64,000 nt of DNA from Branchiostoma floridae (GCF_000003815.2 NC_049991.1:17315083-17379082); one strand, 5' to 3'; positions 1-12,614 are shown, numbered from the stretch's first letter. Program-made: numbers and translations. The notes: generated by a model not told the origin, from the sequence alone.

Positions 1-144
1 TTCGGGGGTGGGGGGTGGGGTGGGGTGGTAATTACTATTACTTGGCGATGTTTCACAGTTGAGATTCGATCGCAGCGCGGCCAAGCCGATAATTGAAAGA
101 TATACACCCCAGACAATCAACTCTGGCAAGCGCTAATATTATAT

Positions 145-508
145 AGCCTGGTATCCAGCCGTATTATAGCTCCCAAGTCTCTTTTGTCCTCTCCACAAAT
201 ACTGTAGCCTGGTATCCAGCCGTATTATATATAGCTCCCGATAATCTCCAAGCAGATCTCGCGGTGGCATATGATAGTATCATAAGCTGGGGAAGGAGTT
301 TAGCCGGCAGAGGTGTTTTATTCCACCGCGTAGAGCTCTGCCGGCTAAATTCTTCCCCAGTTTATGCTACTATCATATGCCACCGCGGAATTATGCTCCC
401 GAGTCTCTTCTGTCCTCTCGAGCTCCGCAAGTACTATTTGCGGAGTAGACAGAAGAGACTTCTAAAGGAGCTATAATACGGCTGAATACCAGGCAACTAA
501 TGTTATGC
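145..508. repeat. Nested fold-back (MITE-like) element
   Basis: Two hairpins are nested. The inner arms are 267-320 and 338-388: GGTGGCATATGATAGTATCA on the left is mirrored by TACTATCATATGCCACCGCGG on the right, and AGCCGGCAGAG by CTCTGCCGGCT. An outer pair links GCCTGGTATCCAGCCGTATT (147 and again 206) with its inverted match AATACGGCTGAATACCAGGC at 476-496. A further small stem (CTCCGCAA/TTGCGGAG) lies at 423-446. The word TCTCCAAGCAGATC at 246 is shared with the element at 37995, so part of this structure belongs to the same family. No transposase reading frame is present, so this is a non-autonomous element or a composite of several. The short ORF through it is a by-product of the palindrome. 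Confidence 0.75.
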
Positions 509-2150
509 CATTCCAGTCACGTAGCGATGGCTACGCTTCTGCTGTGGTTACATGAATGATTCAGCATCACAAAAGAGGCGTCTGGGTTCAGAGGATGACA
601 TCACCAAGGAAACGCCAGCATGCCTGTATTATACATTGTTGTTGTAATAACGCTCATCTTTTATACTAGCATCCCAGCCTGATTTTGGATGTCTCTAACT
701 GCCTCTAATGTCATTTTTAACAAAACCATTTTGAAACCAATTTTACGCAAGGTAAGTATACCACATGACGTTCGTCATGAAACTACATCACGTACAGAGC
801 TCCAGAATATCTCCTCAGTTTCCCAAACGATCAATACTGACCTAATCAACGGACATTTCAGCGCCGCCGATGCCTTACTGTACACAAAATTAGCTGTAAT
901 TACAGAAAATGGAAGACGCTTGATGGCTGTAGAGTGAACATCAGTGGGACTGAAAATCTACAGTAGCACCGGCCTTAAAAATCGCTATCACTAGTATTAT
1001 TTGGCGTAATATCCTATCAGCTGTTGGTTTAGAAGAATCGTGACGTTTTCATGATTGTCTGACGTCTCTGACAGTCTGGCGTAAGGGACTGTCAGAGAAG
1101 AAAAGCCATCATATTATGCATTACGATCTTAAATACACCCGGTACCCAGAGATCTGTTTGGAGAATATTCCGACGCACCAATGTATATACCACACAATCA
1201 CCTTATGTGTTGATATGTTTTCCTTGGTCTACGTACAGAATGAAGCTCAGCTGATGAGATGTGAAAACCCCTGCAGGCCCTCTACGTTTGGGGGCGCGTT
1301 GACGGACCACACAAAAACGGGGACAACCCGGGCCATTGACCCGAGACGGGAAGGGAACATTCCCATCGGCCACAGCGAGGGCGATGCCACAAGCTAGTGT
1401 GTTTCTTCTAACACTATAACGTTACTTGTGTGTCCGAGAAATGCTGGCGATATTGCTTCATTATGCCCTTCAGTTAGCAACTTGTGTTACTGAGAATTGG
1501 AAATTTAAGATATCACTGATGGCTTCGTCACTAGTATTTACCTGGTTGAAGCCCTTCAAATAAAAATCGCTTGCCTGTACCTCTGAATGGCATTACAATA
1601 ACACAAAGGACAAGTATTCTACGAATATCCCTTCTTTCAATATGAAAGGCGAGGGTCCCAACTCCCAATTAAATAGCTTCGTAGTCTAGTAGCCTAGTAC
1701 CCCGGACCCTGTCTGAATTGGGTCCAATTCGCAATCTTGATTTAATGAACACGGCAAACAATAGGATTTCTCAATCATGTGTCTGTCATTAACTCCATTA
1801 TGAACTACCCTTGGCAAAATGGCACACGGAAAGGAAATTGATCTTTGTCAATCATACATGATGTACTGAAGGTAACGTAACTGTAATTTTTTGGTAGCAA
1901 CCAAGTGGATTTGGGGTTGGGCGCCTCGCTTGTTGTCTCAGTTGCGTAGCAATGCATATTTACACGAAGCCATAGTAGAAAAAGACAAACGTACTTACCG
2001 TCTGAGCTATCTGATTCCGAAGTCCTTGTTAAAATCGTTCGACTGCAATCACAAAACGGACATCAGTGTTTTAGTAACGACTGGAAGAATCTCTGCGAAC
2101 GTGGAGCAATCAAATGACGTCCATAGAAACACCCAACAACAGCCTTAAGA
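509..2150. other. No supported gene; weak ORFs only
   Basis: Mixed-composition DNA. Open frames at 689-937, 1116-1397 and 1891-2148 (+) are 82-93 codons long, show no recognisable domain and have no convincing splice context. I see no clear repeat here apart from scattered short motifs. Confidence 0.5.
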
Positions 2151-2203
2151 GGTCATTCCCTTTTTACTTCCGGGTCGCCGCTATGGAGATCGCATGTCTT
2201 TAC

Positions 2204-2341
2204 CTGTGGGACGAACGTCACAGGTGTGCATCCTTTGTCATCCTGTAGTTCACAAATAAATCGCCAGAGGTCCCCAGTGCACTGCAAGCGACTGTATGTT
2301 TCAGTGCTAACATGAACCGCAAGGCGGCGCTGTTGATACAT
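2204..2341 (-). CDS. Weak candidate first coding exon, minus strand
   Basis: Read on the minus strand, an ATG at 2341 opens 46 codons ending at CCCACAG followed directly by GTAAAG, a good 5' splice donor (intron starts at 2203 going leftwards). The exon would be phase 0 and begins MYQQRRLAVHVSTETYSRLQ. The surrounding 2150-2400 is more GC-rich than neighbouring DNA, as expected for a promoter-proximal exon. Against it: no partner exon is visible to the left, no domain is recognised, and the frame is short enough to be open by chance. This is an inference from the donor, the ATG and composition only. Confidence 0.2.
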
Positions 2342-2399
2342 CCGGGCGATGGAGGCCTTCCAGGGCGGCCTTTTATGAACTGTCGAAGCACAAAAGGTA

Positions 2400-3390
2400 A
2401 CAAGTTTTCCGTTTCACCGAGCGTAACAACCCGTTATTAACTCCTCACGGGTTCTATTGTACACCTGTTAGTTATGCCTAGTAGATCAGGGTACCTAGAT
2501 CGGGACTGTTCACTGGGATTGTCCTCTTTCACAGTGCTCGAGCAGGTCGTTGATCAGTCAAACATTAGGCGTGAATGGGTCGTCGGTCGTGTTTGGCCCA
2601 CAGCAGTGTTTGGGTCGTGAATGGCTGACCAATTTTCCTGCGGGTCGGGAACGGGGTGTAAGTCAGTCGTCAGGTGGGACATTCCCTACTGAATTACGAC
2701 CATTTTCTCACCTTTTCCACCTTACGACTTAAATCCGCATGAATAACGACTAGAAAGTTGGAATCGGGTTGTGTTTTTATCACGACTGGAAGCCTACCAT
2801 AGTTGCCTTGACGACAAGTAACGTTGCCAAGACTACCGAAACAAAAATGGCTGACTCGGAGACAGTCCGGCGCCATGGCAACTCCAGTGAGTGACGGCGA
2901 GCCGACGCACGTCACCGTGGTGATTGTTTCCGTGGCTACCGGAATGATTGACATCTAGGGGTACCACGTGCTCTGGTATATGTAGCTCCGCGTTTTACAT
3001 GGATTCTGGTTATAAACACCGTGCGTCGGGGCATGGAAATTTCGGTTTTTTTCAAGCACCTTAGAATAAAAGTAAAATAAGCAATCAAGCACCGAGAGAA
3101 ACTTCAAGGATGTAGACAAGGTTGTGTATGTCATCATTGAATAAAAAAATATCTATAACGTCCTTAATGTACTATATGTATTTAAATGTTGAATATTTTA
3201 GGACAAGCTGTTACGACAGCTGTTGTAAAATTAGGTCAGTTCTATTTTTGGTCCGTTTTAGTCGGCAAAATGTAATATTAGAACTACCAACATGGATTAA
3301 CGTTACTTGTTAATTTTGTACAGATAACATATGAGCTTCTCTGAAGAATGCTGAAAGTGCGTAGTAAATGTGTAAGATTATTATTGTAAG
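2400..3390. other. Non-coding; GC-rich patch with CGACT-type motifs
   Basis: 2540-2950 is relatively GC-rich and repeatedly carries GTCGT/ACGAC words and a GCACGTCACCGTGGTGA stretch near 2907. It could be promoter-like or a decayed repeat. 2955-3390 is AT-rich with nothing recognisable. Confidence 0.35.
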
Positions 3391-3397
3391 ACAACGT

Positions 3398-3476
3398 AGG
3401 ATTCGAACCGGCGCCATTTCTGGCAGCCATGTATCGCAAATGCAGACGCGCTACTGATTGACCTAACACCCGCACG
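3398..3476 (-). mobile_element. tRNA-derived SINE-like relic or tRNA pseudogene
   Basis: On the minus strand there is a tRNA-like head: TAGGTCAATCAGTAGCGCG resembles the D-arm/A-box and GGTTCGAATCC is a perfect B-box (3399-3409). The A-to-B distance is about 56 nt, longer than in a standard tRNA (about 45), and the T-stem (GCCGG/CCTAC) mispairs at two positions. A functional tRNA is therefore unlikely. It reads as the internal pol III promoter of a SINE or a decayed tRNA copy. Confidence 0.6.
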
Positions 3477-3710
3477 CCGGCAGTACAGTCGTTTACGTAC
3501 TATTCAAGAACGCAGGGCAACAATGAAGCATATATTTATAACGTTGCATATTAATCTTTTCTAGCTAGGTTCAGTTTTAAACACCATGTGTAAATACTCC
3601 GTTGATGGAACAATGACAAGTTTTTACACGATCAATAATTTTGTTTTCGTTGCGCAATCACGCACCGTCATGTATAAAGGCTCTAGTCAAAGACGATAAT
3701 GAAGAATGTA

Positions 3711-3795
3711 TTCCGTGGCTCAGTGGCATAAGAGAAGAGAGTGGGTTGGGCGGTTTCTATTAGAGTTGTGAGGAAGTCGGATCGAGTCCAGCTGA
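3711..3795 (+). mobile_element. tRNA-derived SINE-like relic
   Basis: TGGCTCAGTGG (3716-3726) matches a pol III A-box and GGATCGAGTCC (3779-3789) a B-box, spaced 63 nt apart. A run of T (pol III stop-like) follows at 3804-3812. No cloverleaf is evident. It sits about 300 bp from, and on the opposite strand to, the similar relic at 3398-3476. Confidence 0.55.
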
Positions 3796-4094
3796 ACGTC
3801 GGTATTTTTTTTTCTCCCCGAATCTTATCTTCAAATGACTTTATTGATTTCTATATCATCAATAACATTTTTACTCATGCTGACAGGGGAATTATACAGT
3901 CAAATTCGAAGTCCCTCGGTGTTGTTACTCAGACGGTATATTGAAGCTGGGTGATGTTCCCTTTTGCTGCATTCACGTGTTTCCGGTATTGTGGACCAGG
4001 TAAGCGTTGCGTCTGTTTGCTTTACGGCTCGCGGTAATTGGATACTGCCAAGCAAATGCTGTGTGATTTTCTCTGGTTGTTTTGTGCACGATGT

Positions 4095-4340
4095 GTCGCC
4101 AGCTGTTCATTAATTTTTCGTTCTATTTTGTTTATTTTCGTGCCGTTTTGTTCCATTTTATTCACGTCGTTACATTCTGTTACGTTTCGTTGCATTACGT
4201 TCCGTTTCGTCACAGTTCGTTCACTTTCGTTTCGTTTTGTTATAGTTCGTAATAGTTCGTCATATTTCGTTCCGTGTCGTTAACTTTCCGTTTTGTAACA
4301 GTTTATTCCGTTTCGTTATATTTCGTTTTGTTATAGTCCG
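4095..4340. repeat. Degenerate TTCGTT-type simple repeat
   Basis: A pyrimidine-rich tract in which TTCGTT, TTTCGTT and TTCGTCA recur every 6-12 bases. Both strands stay open through it because of the composition (Phe/Ser/Arg-rich on +, Asn/Lys-rich on -), so the ORFs are not taken as genes. Confidence 0.75.
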
Positions 4341-4349
4341 TAGTACTAA

Positions 4350-4959
4350 ACACAATACACACAAACACGCCAAATACTGGTGAAACCATAATCAACACTA
4401 TGTCACACTCAATATGAAAGAAAACACAACGCAGCATTACAAATATAATTATGTCACGGAGTATGTACATGCTACCTACGGTATTACCAAGTTAGAAATC
4501 ACAAATGCATTTTGTAGGAGACAAACACGTCGTAAATCCTGACTTCAAGGTCTGAACTTTGCAAACACGTTAGCAAAGCGGACAACTGTGTTGGAGGCGG
4601 TGTGCAGTGCCCCTGAAGCATGGCAACGATAAGGACTTACAAATATCAAGTGGCTCCATGGCGACGATGTCATGAATACAGAACATTGAAAGCTAGAGTA
4701 TATCACATGTTTATTCTATGAAAGATATAGCTATTTGTAATCTCATCGATCTTTTCCAAATTCATTATAATCGTACAGTATAAAATCAGGGAGGAGAGAA
4801 AAAGTACGTAACAAAACAAAACTCTCCAGTCCTCCTCCACATCCAACCCTCCGACTAGGTAAGGCTATGTCGATTTGATTATATGGATGACATGTTCTTG
4901 GAATCCAAAAACTGATGCGAGCGTCCGAATAAAAAGTTTAATGCTAGCCAATGCATATA
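4350..4959. other. AT-rich non-coding spacer
   Basis: Nothing recognisable between the simple repeat and the retrotransposon fragment. Confidence 0.4.
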
Positions 4960-5440
4960 AAACTGTTTCAATCTCCAGTAAACTTAAATCTAAGCTCCTT
5001 GTAAAGTTGTAAAAATCATATACTTGTACAAATCTTGTATCCGTCCCCTACTCGAATATGGCAGCGTAGTTTGGCACGGTCGCACTTCTTTAGACTCTCC
5101 ACTCATCGAACGTGTACAATATGAATACTCTTTAACTACAGCTGATGTCATCATGTATCAGGGCGCCTTCGTACTCTTCTCTCCTTGCCGTACCTGGATG
5201 GGAAACACTGACCGCCGCCATATTATTCAATTTTCTATAACACCATTCATGGTCAAAGTGGACAAAATATCAGAGATTTAATACAACGCCAAGTATCAGA
5301 ATCCACTTCCTTTGATCTTCGTAATAAACATAACCTTCAGATGTTAGAATGTATCACAACTCGCTTTAAGAAATCGTTCATAACTTAATTATGTTACGTA
5401 TCATTGGAACATTGTATCTAAATGTTGCAACAACAACAAC
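4960..5440 (+). pseudogene. Decayed non-LTR retrotransposon, reverse transcriptase C-terminal fragment
   Basis: The frame beginning at 5024 reads MYKSCIRPLLEYGSVVW, followed by a basic linker and LIERVQ. This is the conserved segment after the catalytic core of LINE-type reverse transcriptases (general form LY..L.RP.LEY...VW). After frameshifts, other frames at about 5240-5390 read FHGQSGQNIRDL, DLRNKHNLQ and TRFKKSFI, which match the usual C-terminal tail of CR1/L2/Rex-type elements (LRN... R...FF/FIP). The ORF is broken by several frameshifts and stops, the 5' part is missing, and a CAACAACAACAACAA tract at 5430-5441 could be the element's 3' tail. Clade assignment is inferred; the fragment is certainly inactive. 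Confidence 0.8.
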
Positions 5441-5544
5441 AAAACTTTATCATACATACGCTCATCCGACTAACTTACAGTTTGTTTATTTGGATAACCA
5501 GGCTGTAACGCATCTGATGACCTCTATTGACCTTTCCTCTGGAC

Positions 5545-5665
5545 GTCGACCAAAATACGACTGTATACGTCTGATTACCGACCTCGTCGTATATTAGTCA
5601 AAACACGGTCGTATTTTAATCGATGGGGCTCAAGGGATTCGGCCTCACAGTCGTGTTTTGGTGGG
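5545..5665. repeat. Small inverted repeat
   Basis: ACCAAAATACGACTGT at about 5549 is mirrored by ACAGTCGTGTTTTGGT near 5648, with related GGTCGTATTTT copies between. It looks like a short fold-back element. Confidence 0.5.
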
Positions 5666-7190
5666 CACGATAGTCGTGAAACGGTCAACAGAGATATACG
5701 ACTCAAGTCTGACTCAATTACGATCCAAACCTAACGCATTTACACCCGCTCGAGCACTGTGTTTCGGGGTTTGTTTATGACATGTGCTTCTCGTGCTAAA
5801 AGAGGTGGGGTGGGGGGACGAAGATGATGCTAAAAAACAGTAAAAAAAGTGTTAGAAATAGCCTATTTAGAAAATACTAGGACATGTTTCATGATATAAT
5901 TCTAGGTCTTCTACTTAGTCCAAATTCATTACAATAGCATCAAATGATCAATATTGAGTGGGACAAAACTTTATATTATTTGATAGGGACACAGAAACTT
6001 GAAATAACTTCACTTTCACTAATGAAATAACTTGTTTCCATCATCCATGATTACATACTACAGGGGTATGTTTTAGTTTATGTAACGTTAGACTTCCACA
6101 TGTAACATTGCTATCTTTTCTAGCCAATCAGCAGTGATTACTACAATGATTGTAAACAGTCTTATCAGATATGGCCAGTAAATGTACAGTAACCTTTGCA
6201 CTGGTAAATAACTTAGGTAATTTAAGGCCCCACACACTAACGTTAATGGTTTAAGTCAATACAGCGGTTGAGCATGTTGTCAATATATGCCTTTAACTTG
6301 CTATAAAACTCTATCTTTTTTTGCAATTCCATTTCTTATGCATTTTGAGCACCAAAATTATTCAATGTATTTTTATACTGATTTTTATATCTGACCCTCC
6401 TACATCATGATCACTTTTTTATAGAAGACAACAAAGCACACAAAATTTATCCAAAGTTATTCAAGAGCATAACTTACAAGCATATTTATTGACATACATT
6501 CAAATTTTTCCTTTCTATAAATAACTCGCCTGGGCCCCGGTTGGGAAATGTGATCCTAACATTAGAAGGGAGAAGGTTTGATAATGCACAATGTTTCATC
6601 ACACCTTAATATTTAAGAAGTAGACTGTTTACATTATTGCTCAGATTGTAAGTCCACCTGAATTCCTGCCCCTCACGCCTTACACACCTCCACTTCCTGT
6701 GTACAGAAACTCCAGAGGGAGCTTGTTTTTCTTTGCGTCACTGGAACAACGACAAGCAAAGTTCCGACACTCGATACCGACCCCCGGGACAATGCTGCGT
6801 AAACCCTACCCGTGTTCGCCTGTGACATTTGTTTGAGTCATTTTGGATGTTCCGCAGGTAACACGTTTGTTGCAACATTCCTTGGTAATTCCATCCTCCC
6901 TTGAGCCCACGAGAATGCTTGGGTGGTGATCCGATAAAAAAACTTGACCATTGTTTTGGGAAGTAGACATGTTAGGTTGATAAACAAGTGTTCGTTGTGC
7001 CTTTGTCACGCTCGGGTTGCGCCTTTGGTGGCAGCTTTCTAAAAGTGTCACGTTCAGCCAGGTCACCACTACAGAAGTTGTACAAGGGTCTCAGAGTCAG
7101 ACAGAGGTAGTACTGCAAAGAAACATAGCTATCAGTTTTGCACTGGCATTTTTCTGGGGATTTTTTAGCAGAAAGGTGAGCAAATTTGTT
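5666..7190. other. Non-coding; possible GC-rich element at 6650-7180
   Basis: 5700-6640 is AT-rich with nothing recognisable. 6650-7180 is richer in GC and holds open frames on both strands (6806-7069 minus, 7017-7229 plus) with no recognisable domains. It could be an unannotated non-coding exon or an enhancer. Confidence 0.3.
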
Positions 7191-7197
7191 TATACAT

Positions 7198-7790
7198 CCA
7201 TTAATTGCTTGATTAATTGTTTTTATTAGTGTAAATTGTAATTTTCCTTAAAGCTTGACTTTCTGGGAGTATAAATTGCCATGCTGCTTTCTCCAACCCT
7301 ACAAACACATGTTTAATCACTGTCTGTTGTTTATTGTAAGTTGTTTCCCAGTCCTAGCTACATCATCTTAAAGGATATGAAAGTTATGAAGAAAAACATT
7401 TTGATGCCAGAAATAAGTCAAAGAAATAGTTCATTATTGTTTTGTGGTGCTGAAAGATTGCATTGACGTTGAGTGTGAGGAATGCCATGGGACTAGCTAC
7501 ACTATACACCCATTAATTGCTTGATTAATTGATTCTATTAGTTTAAGTTTCCTTAAAGCTCAGCTCTCTGGGAATTTAAGTTATATAACTAATGACATGC
7601 TGCTTTCTCTATCTATAACACATCATTCTGTTGTTTATTGTCAGTTGTTCCCCAGTCCTAGCTACATCATCTGAAAAAAATGAATGTTATGTAGAAAACA
7701 ATTTTATTGACAGAAATACATCACAGAAATAGTCCATTATTGTTTTGGTGCTGAAAGATTGTATTAAAGTTGAGTGGTATGCTAACCAAC
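7198..7790. repeat. Two-copy tandem duplication, ~311 bp unit
   Basis: Matching order of CATTAATTGCTTGATTAATT (7199 and 7510), TTTCCTTAAAGCT, CATGCTGCTTTCTC, TGTTGTTTATTGT, CCCAGTCCTAGCTACATCAT and GGTGCTGAAAGATTG in both copies shows a direct duplication with a few small indels. Non-coding. Confidence 0.85.
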
Positions 7791-7799
7791 CTTTTCGGT

Positions 7800-10700
7800 A
7801 TTTAAAGCTTACAATTTACAAGAATGGACTCCAGGCTAGCTGGGATATTTCCAGGCTTTCATACTTGAAATCATTTCACATACATGTATATATCAGTATC
7901 ATTTATGTGCTTTGCTGAAATGTTAAGTTCTTTCTTTCAAATGACAAAGCAAAGAGCAAGTAAACATAACCAGACCAATATAAAATTCCACAAACAGTAA
8001 ATCACCCATTTAAATTCTTTTTAAAGGTCAGCCTAAAATACAGACCTTCAGGCATTCCACTAAAAATAGAGGCCATTTCCAAACTGACTCGTCTAATTTA
8101 CTTAAACAGCATACTTCCCAGTCTTAGCGAACTCCTGATTGTCCAAAGGTATCACCTTGACATTCAACAGGCTTTCTTGGTTTATTTCCGTCGAAAGACC
8201 CTCTCAGGATTAGTGCGAAGTCAACCTTAGCTAAACTTTGTCCAGAGAGGAATTCTTCGCCATTCTCAGCACCGTTTTTGTGTGTTACGAGAATAGCTCG
8301 TGTGTCAATGGAGAGAGTGTTGGATTACAGGTGAGAAACTTGACAATGGGAGAATGCCAACCAGAAGTATTCACATTCTGCTAGTTTAGACAAAGATTGA
8401 AAGAACAGGAATATTCCTCTCTGAAACATACCTGTTTCTTAAACTGTTAGATTAAAGAAGTTATATTAGATTTTGATTGTTTGATTATTACTACCAATTT
8501 GGATAAGAATGTTAATAAGCTTCTAGTACTAGTGGTAGTGGTTCTTAAGAACTTAAGAGATGCATTAGACGAATTATTTTCATCAAGTTACAACTTGTAT
8601 TCCAGAGATATGCTTATGCTTACTTCTGTGTTTTTAAGCATATAGACTTTGATTTAAAGTGTTAAATTCCTTGCTTAAGACTCCAACCATTGTGTCAGAA
8701 GTGGTCTTTAAAGTTAAAGAATGTCTTGGGGAAACCTTAGTCGAGTGGGCTCCATGTCTTGAAACCGGAGAACTTGCACGCGCTGTAAACGTCGCACGCT
8801 GGCCTGCGTGTGTGCAGGTATTGACAGAGGGTACGACAGAGGGAGGATGCTCCCCATTCACCTCCGACCGAGCTGAACTAAACACGCCCCGACACAGCAC
8901 AGAACCCTCCTGTCTTTTGTTGTTAACCTGACAGGACAGGTGAAGTAAGTAGTACGTACACACTTGCCTGCTGTCACTGGGCACAACACACCTGAAGTAC
9001 ATGTAAAGTTGTTAGAGATCTTTTGATACTTCTTAAGGATTTAAAAGTGTACTTTTTTTCTCAGATCTTCCTTGAGGTGCTTGCTGAAGTCCTGAAATCA
9101 ATAGGAAAGCTTCAGGTATAACTGTTAAGGTAAGATGACTTCTAAAACTTTTATCTTATCTGCTTAGGGCAGTAGTGACAATTATATGATGCACACTATT
9201 GTGACGGATTAAAGGTACTGAGTATTGGTATAACATGTATTATGGTTGACGATGTTGAGCTTGAAATATGATTCAGTTTCAGATTATTCCACTGAAGAGA
9301 GAATGTGTTAAGAATTTTTTTTTCAATCACAGATCTAGTCTTTTTTAAGACATTCATTCCCATTTGATTGTTTTGTGACACTTTATTTTGCCTTGCCAGT
9401 TTATGTTAAGTTTATGTATGAACTATGATTACAAATATCACACCACAGATTTCTTTTAAAAGCTGATCATGATTGTCTTCATGTTTGTTCTTATTGTATA
9501 AAGTTAGTATCACTAAAATACAAACTAGTCACAAAATGTTTACATTTTTGACAGTGACACATGTTCAAATAATTCTATGGAAGCCTGTATGATAACAGTA
9601 AAACCCCATGTGATAACCCAAATTATAATCCTGTCAGGAACACCCATATCAAACATTATCACGGCCCAGGTATGACATGATAGTAGATCATTAACTAGAT
9701 AGTCCAGTCAGTCCATCCATGTAGGTCACACATAGTGAATCCCTACAACAATTAGTGAATCTCTGTGACAACAGGTCCCAGCATGACCCCTGGAGATGTT
9801 TCACACGCAACTCTTCATATGCAAATGTTGTGTCCCCTGTCACAGATCTGCTGATAAAGGGTACCTGCAAGTAGTCTGGGTCACCTGTGGTCTCACCTGT
9901 CGAGTCAAGCATCGACACAGAGATGTTATCCTGGAAAAGCCTGATGTTTAGTGTTCAGGTAAGATTTGTAATTGTCACCTTCTATTCATTTAACGTTTAT
10001 TTGCAAGTTCATTGCCAGAGGCTAATTGCAAGTACATGATAGAAACATAAGAAAGAAAATGTTACATGTGACAATGAACAGTGATAAGCATACTTAATTG
10101 TAAAAAGAAGATACTTGAATACTTAATTAATTAATAAGTGTTGGCTATTTCTAAACAGGTTGGGTTTGACTTCTTTTCTGGAAGCAGAGGGAGACGAAAA
10201 GTCCCTGTGACTTTCTCACTTTTTCATATTGACAAACCCTGTTGCGATGCTATAACATATTACAGTCCTACATTTTCAGACCATTACCAAGAAGCAAAAA
10301 GAAGTGAAAACGTCTATTCTAGACTACATGTAGATCTACAATACTTTTACATGCTTGTTTTCTCTTCATTGTGACCTGTATTCTAAGCATTTGGTATTTG
10401 TTGGGAATGTTTTCGTTTGCTTTGATGTTTACACTGTTGTTGACATGTTGACAACTGCGACCCTGTATACAATTGACTTAGACCCACTGGACAATTTGAC
10501 TTCCAAATGCCAATTGCAGTTAGTAAGAACTGTATAGTCAGGAGTTGTAGTAATCATAAACTTTAATTCTTATTCAAGTCGTCAGTTATTCAAACAACTT
10601 ATTTACGGATATAATTCTTCAGTGTTCTTCAATTCCCTGTGAATACAAGCAGTTGTTTTGTGAACGTTACTGCATGCATAAGTCTGACCTGAAAAATGAA

Positions 10701-11340
10701 AATTTAATGAAGTTTTTTTTTTCTTTGAAGTTGATGAAGGGGTTTGAAAAAGAACTCATCTGCATCTTGCCTGAACTGAGGTTATTACAAAGACTTAGAG
10801 TTAGACTCAAACTAGTGTACATCTTTCCCAGTAATGTGTGTGTAGCCCCAGGCCAGTTGTAGTTTGTAAGGATGCTAATCAAGGATTTAATCCTTTTTGT
10901 CACTCTATTAGTCCCAGTATGTGAGATGATTACAAATCACCAAAGAATGTATCAATTATACAGGAACAGAAACTTCTCTATATTGAAAGAAAGATGGAAA
11001 CAACAACTTGCCTTGAAGAGGCCTGCCATATAAATTTTACATTACACCTGATGGACCTACCTTTTCAGTATCTTGTTTGTAAGATTCAATGGATAATCCT
11101 CATTGCATGTTACAAAATTGAATGGCCACCCTGGTGTGTGATTATGAGATTAGTCCCCCTTTCAAAGCTGTGAAAGTGGCTTGCATTCTTAATGAAAGAA
11201 TTGTGCTCACAAAAACATAGTTTAGGAGCTGACATTCATTTCTTTGAAAATCCTCACAGTGTGGAATTCAAAGAAACACAGTAACAGAATGGACTCAGCA
11301 CAAGACAAACAAGTGATGTTTTCAGAAAGGATTTGCATGT
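7800..11340. other. Long AT-rich non-coding stretch
   Basis: No supported gene. Two GC-richer patches stand out. 8700-8940 is open on both strands but no domain is recognised. 9690-9920 contains an ATGCAAAT octamer near 9819 and could be a regulatory element or old exon. The rest (7800-8690, 8950-9680, 9930-11340) shows only low-complexity T/A runs. Confidence 0.35.
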
Positions 11341-11341
11341 T

Positions 11342-11680
11342 CGGATTATGTCAAAATGCCTGGTCACTGTGGATGTGAAGAAAACAGCTTAAAGTTTATA
11401 TTAACATACAATGACTCTAATGTACAAATTATTCCCTATATGAAAGAAGAATCATTTAATCTTTTTCAGAGGAAACACAGAGCTCCCCATGTTTTTGTTA
11501 TGTTATCATAAAGGATTATGTCAAAATGTCTAGTCACTGTGGACAAGAAAACAGCTTTATATTAACATACAATGAGTCTAGTGTACAAGTTATTCCTTAT
11601 TCCAAAGAATTAAATAGTTTTTTTTTAAGAGGAAACACAGAGCTCTCTGTGTCCTCCTGTTTTTGTGTTGACGACGGTTG
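11342..11680. repeat. Two-copy tandem duplication, ~170 bp unit
   Basis: GGATTATGTCAAAATG (11342 and 11512), GTCACTGTGGA, AAGAAAACAGCTT, TATATTAACATACAATGA and GAGGAAACACAGAGCTC recur in the same order at a fixed offset of about 170 bp. Confidence 0.85.
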
Positions 11681-12614
11681 TTGGAGTTGACAGTTGGTTT
11701 GTTGTCCTGGTAAATGGTGAGGTTGCCAGACTATTTGTCCTGTGGCAACGCTGGATAACTAGGCCGGGGTGACAGCAGCTACAGTCTTGCACTGACTCAG
11801 ACATCCGTGGAATGACCCATATCATCAGACTTGCAAATTGTGTGGATACAGGCAAGTAAACTGTAGGGGGGAATTCTTTCTGGGAAGTTTGGTTGTTCGT
11901 GGCAGCAACAACGGTTTGTCTTAAACTACGAGATAGAAACCTACTTGGGTGTTGTGACTAGAAATTGGGTTCTTGTGCCGTGCTGTGACATCTGTTGGAA
12001 AGATGTGTTTGTGATCGAGTTGTCAGGTTTTGAGTCTTTTTGATGCTGATGACTGAGGTATGTTTTGGTAGTTCACCAACGCAAGTCTTATTCTGATTGT
12101 TTTTAGGGATATATGACATGACTATAATGTGACTTTTGGTAGGAATTATAAAGCACTACTCTACTAATCTGTCAGTACTATGAGAATAAGACAGTAAACT
12201 TTATATCCAACTTACTTTAAGCCCCCAGGGACATACATTTGTACATTTTTCTTATCACTTCATATGTTACTTGTTGCAAATTGTTTCTGTTGATACTGAC
12301 ATTACTATAGAATCTGATGCAGAATCCATGTGACAATTCAATATAATATCATTGAATAATCATATTGAAAAAGAAATTGTGCTTTAGAATTTGGATTGTT
12401 GATGTCATTTTTATCAGATACATGAATTTTTGTACTTGTAATTCCCATGAATCATTAGTGTACAGCTCCTTCATACTTCAGGCGCCATAAATCGTTTGGT
12501 TTTTTTCTCACACAACAGTATTACCTACTTTGATTTTGGTACGATCCCATCAATGTACTCTTACAGAAGGATGGGAATGTACCACAGTATTAACAGGGGT
12601 GTTTTTGTCCACAG
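11681..12614. other. Non-coding DNA upstream of the first supported exon
   Basis: Nothing recognisable. 12592-12614 ends in a T-rich tract and CCACAG, the 3' splice site used by the exon at 12615. Confidence 0.4.

Noticed and set aside
1-30. G-rich start as a G-quadruplex or telomeric feature
   Set aside because: Short irregular G runs at the window edge, with no telomere repeat (TTAGGG)n.
3398-3476. Functional tRNA gene on the minus strand
   Set aside because: The B-box is good but the T-stem mispairs and the A-to-B spacing is about 11 nt too long.
4022-4283. Overlapping ORFs on both strands rich in Phe/Arg/Ser or Asn/Lys
   Set aside because: Low-complexity TTCGTT tract, open on both strands by composition.
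8634-9002. 122-codon minus-strand ORF overlapping a 90-codon plus-strand ORF
   Set aside because: GC-rich patch open on both strands; no domain, no paired splice sites, and neither frame shows exon-like codon bias.
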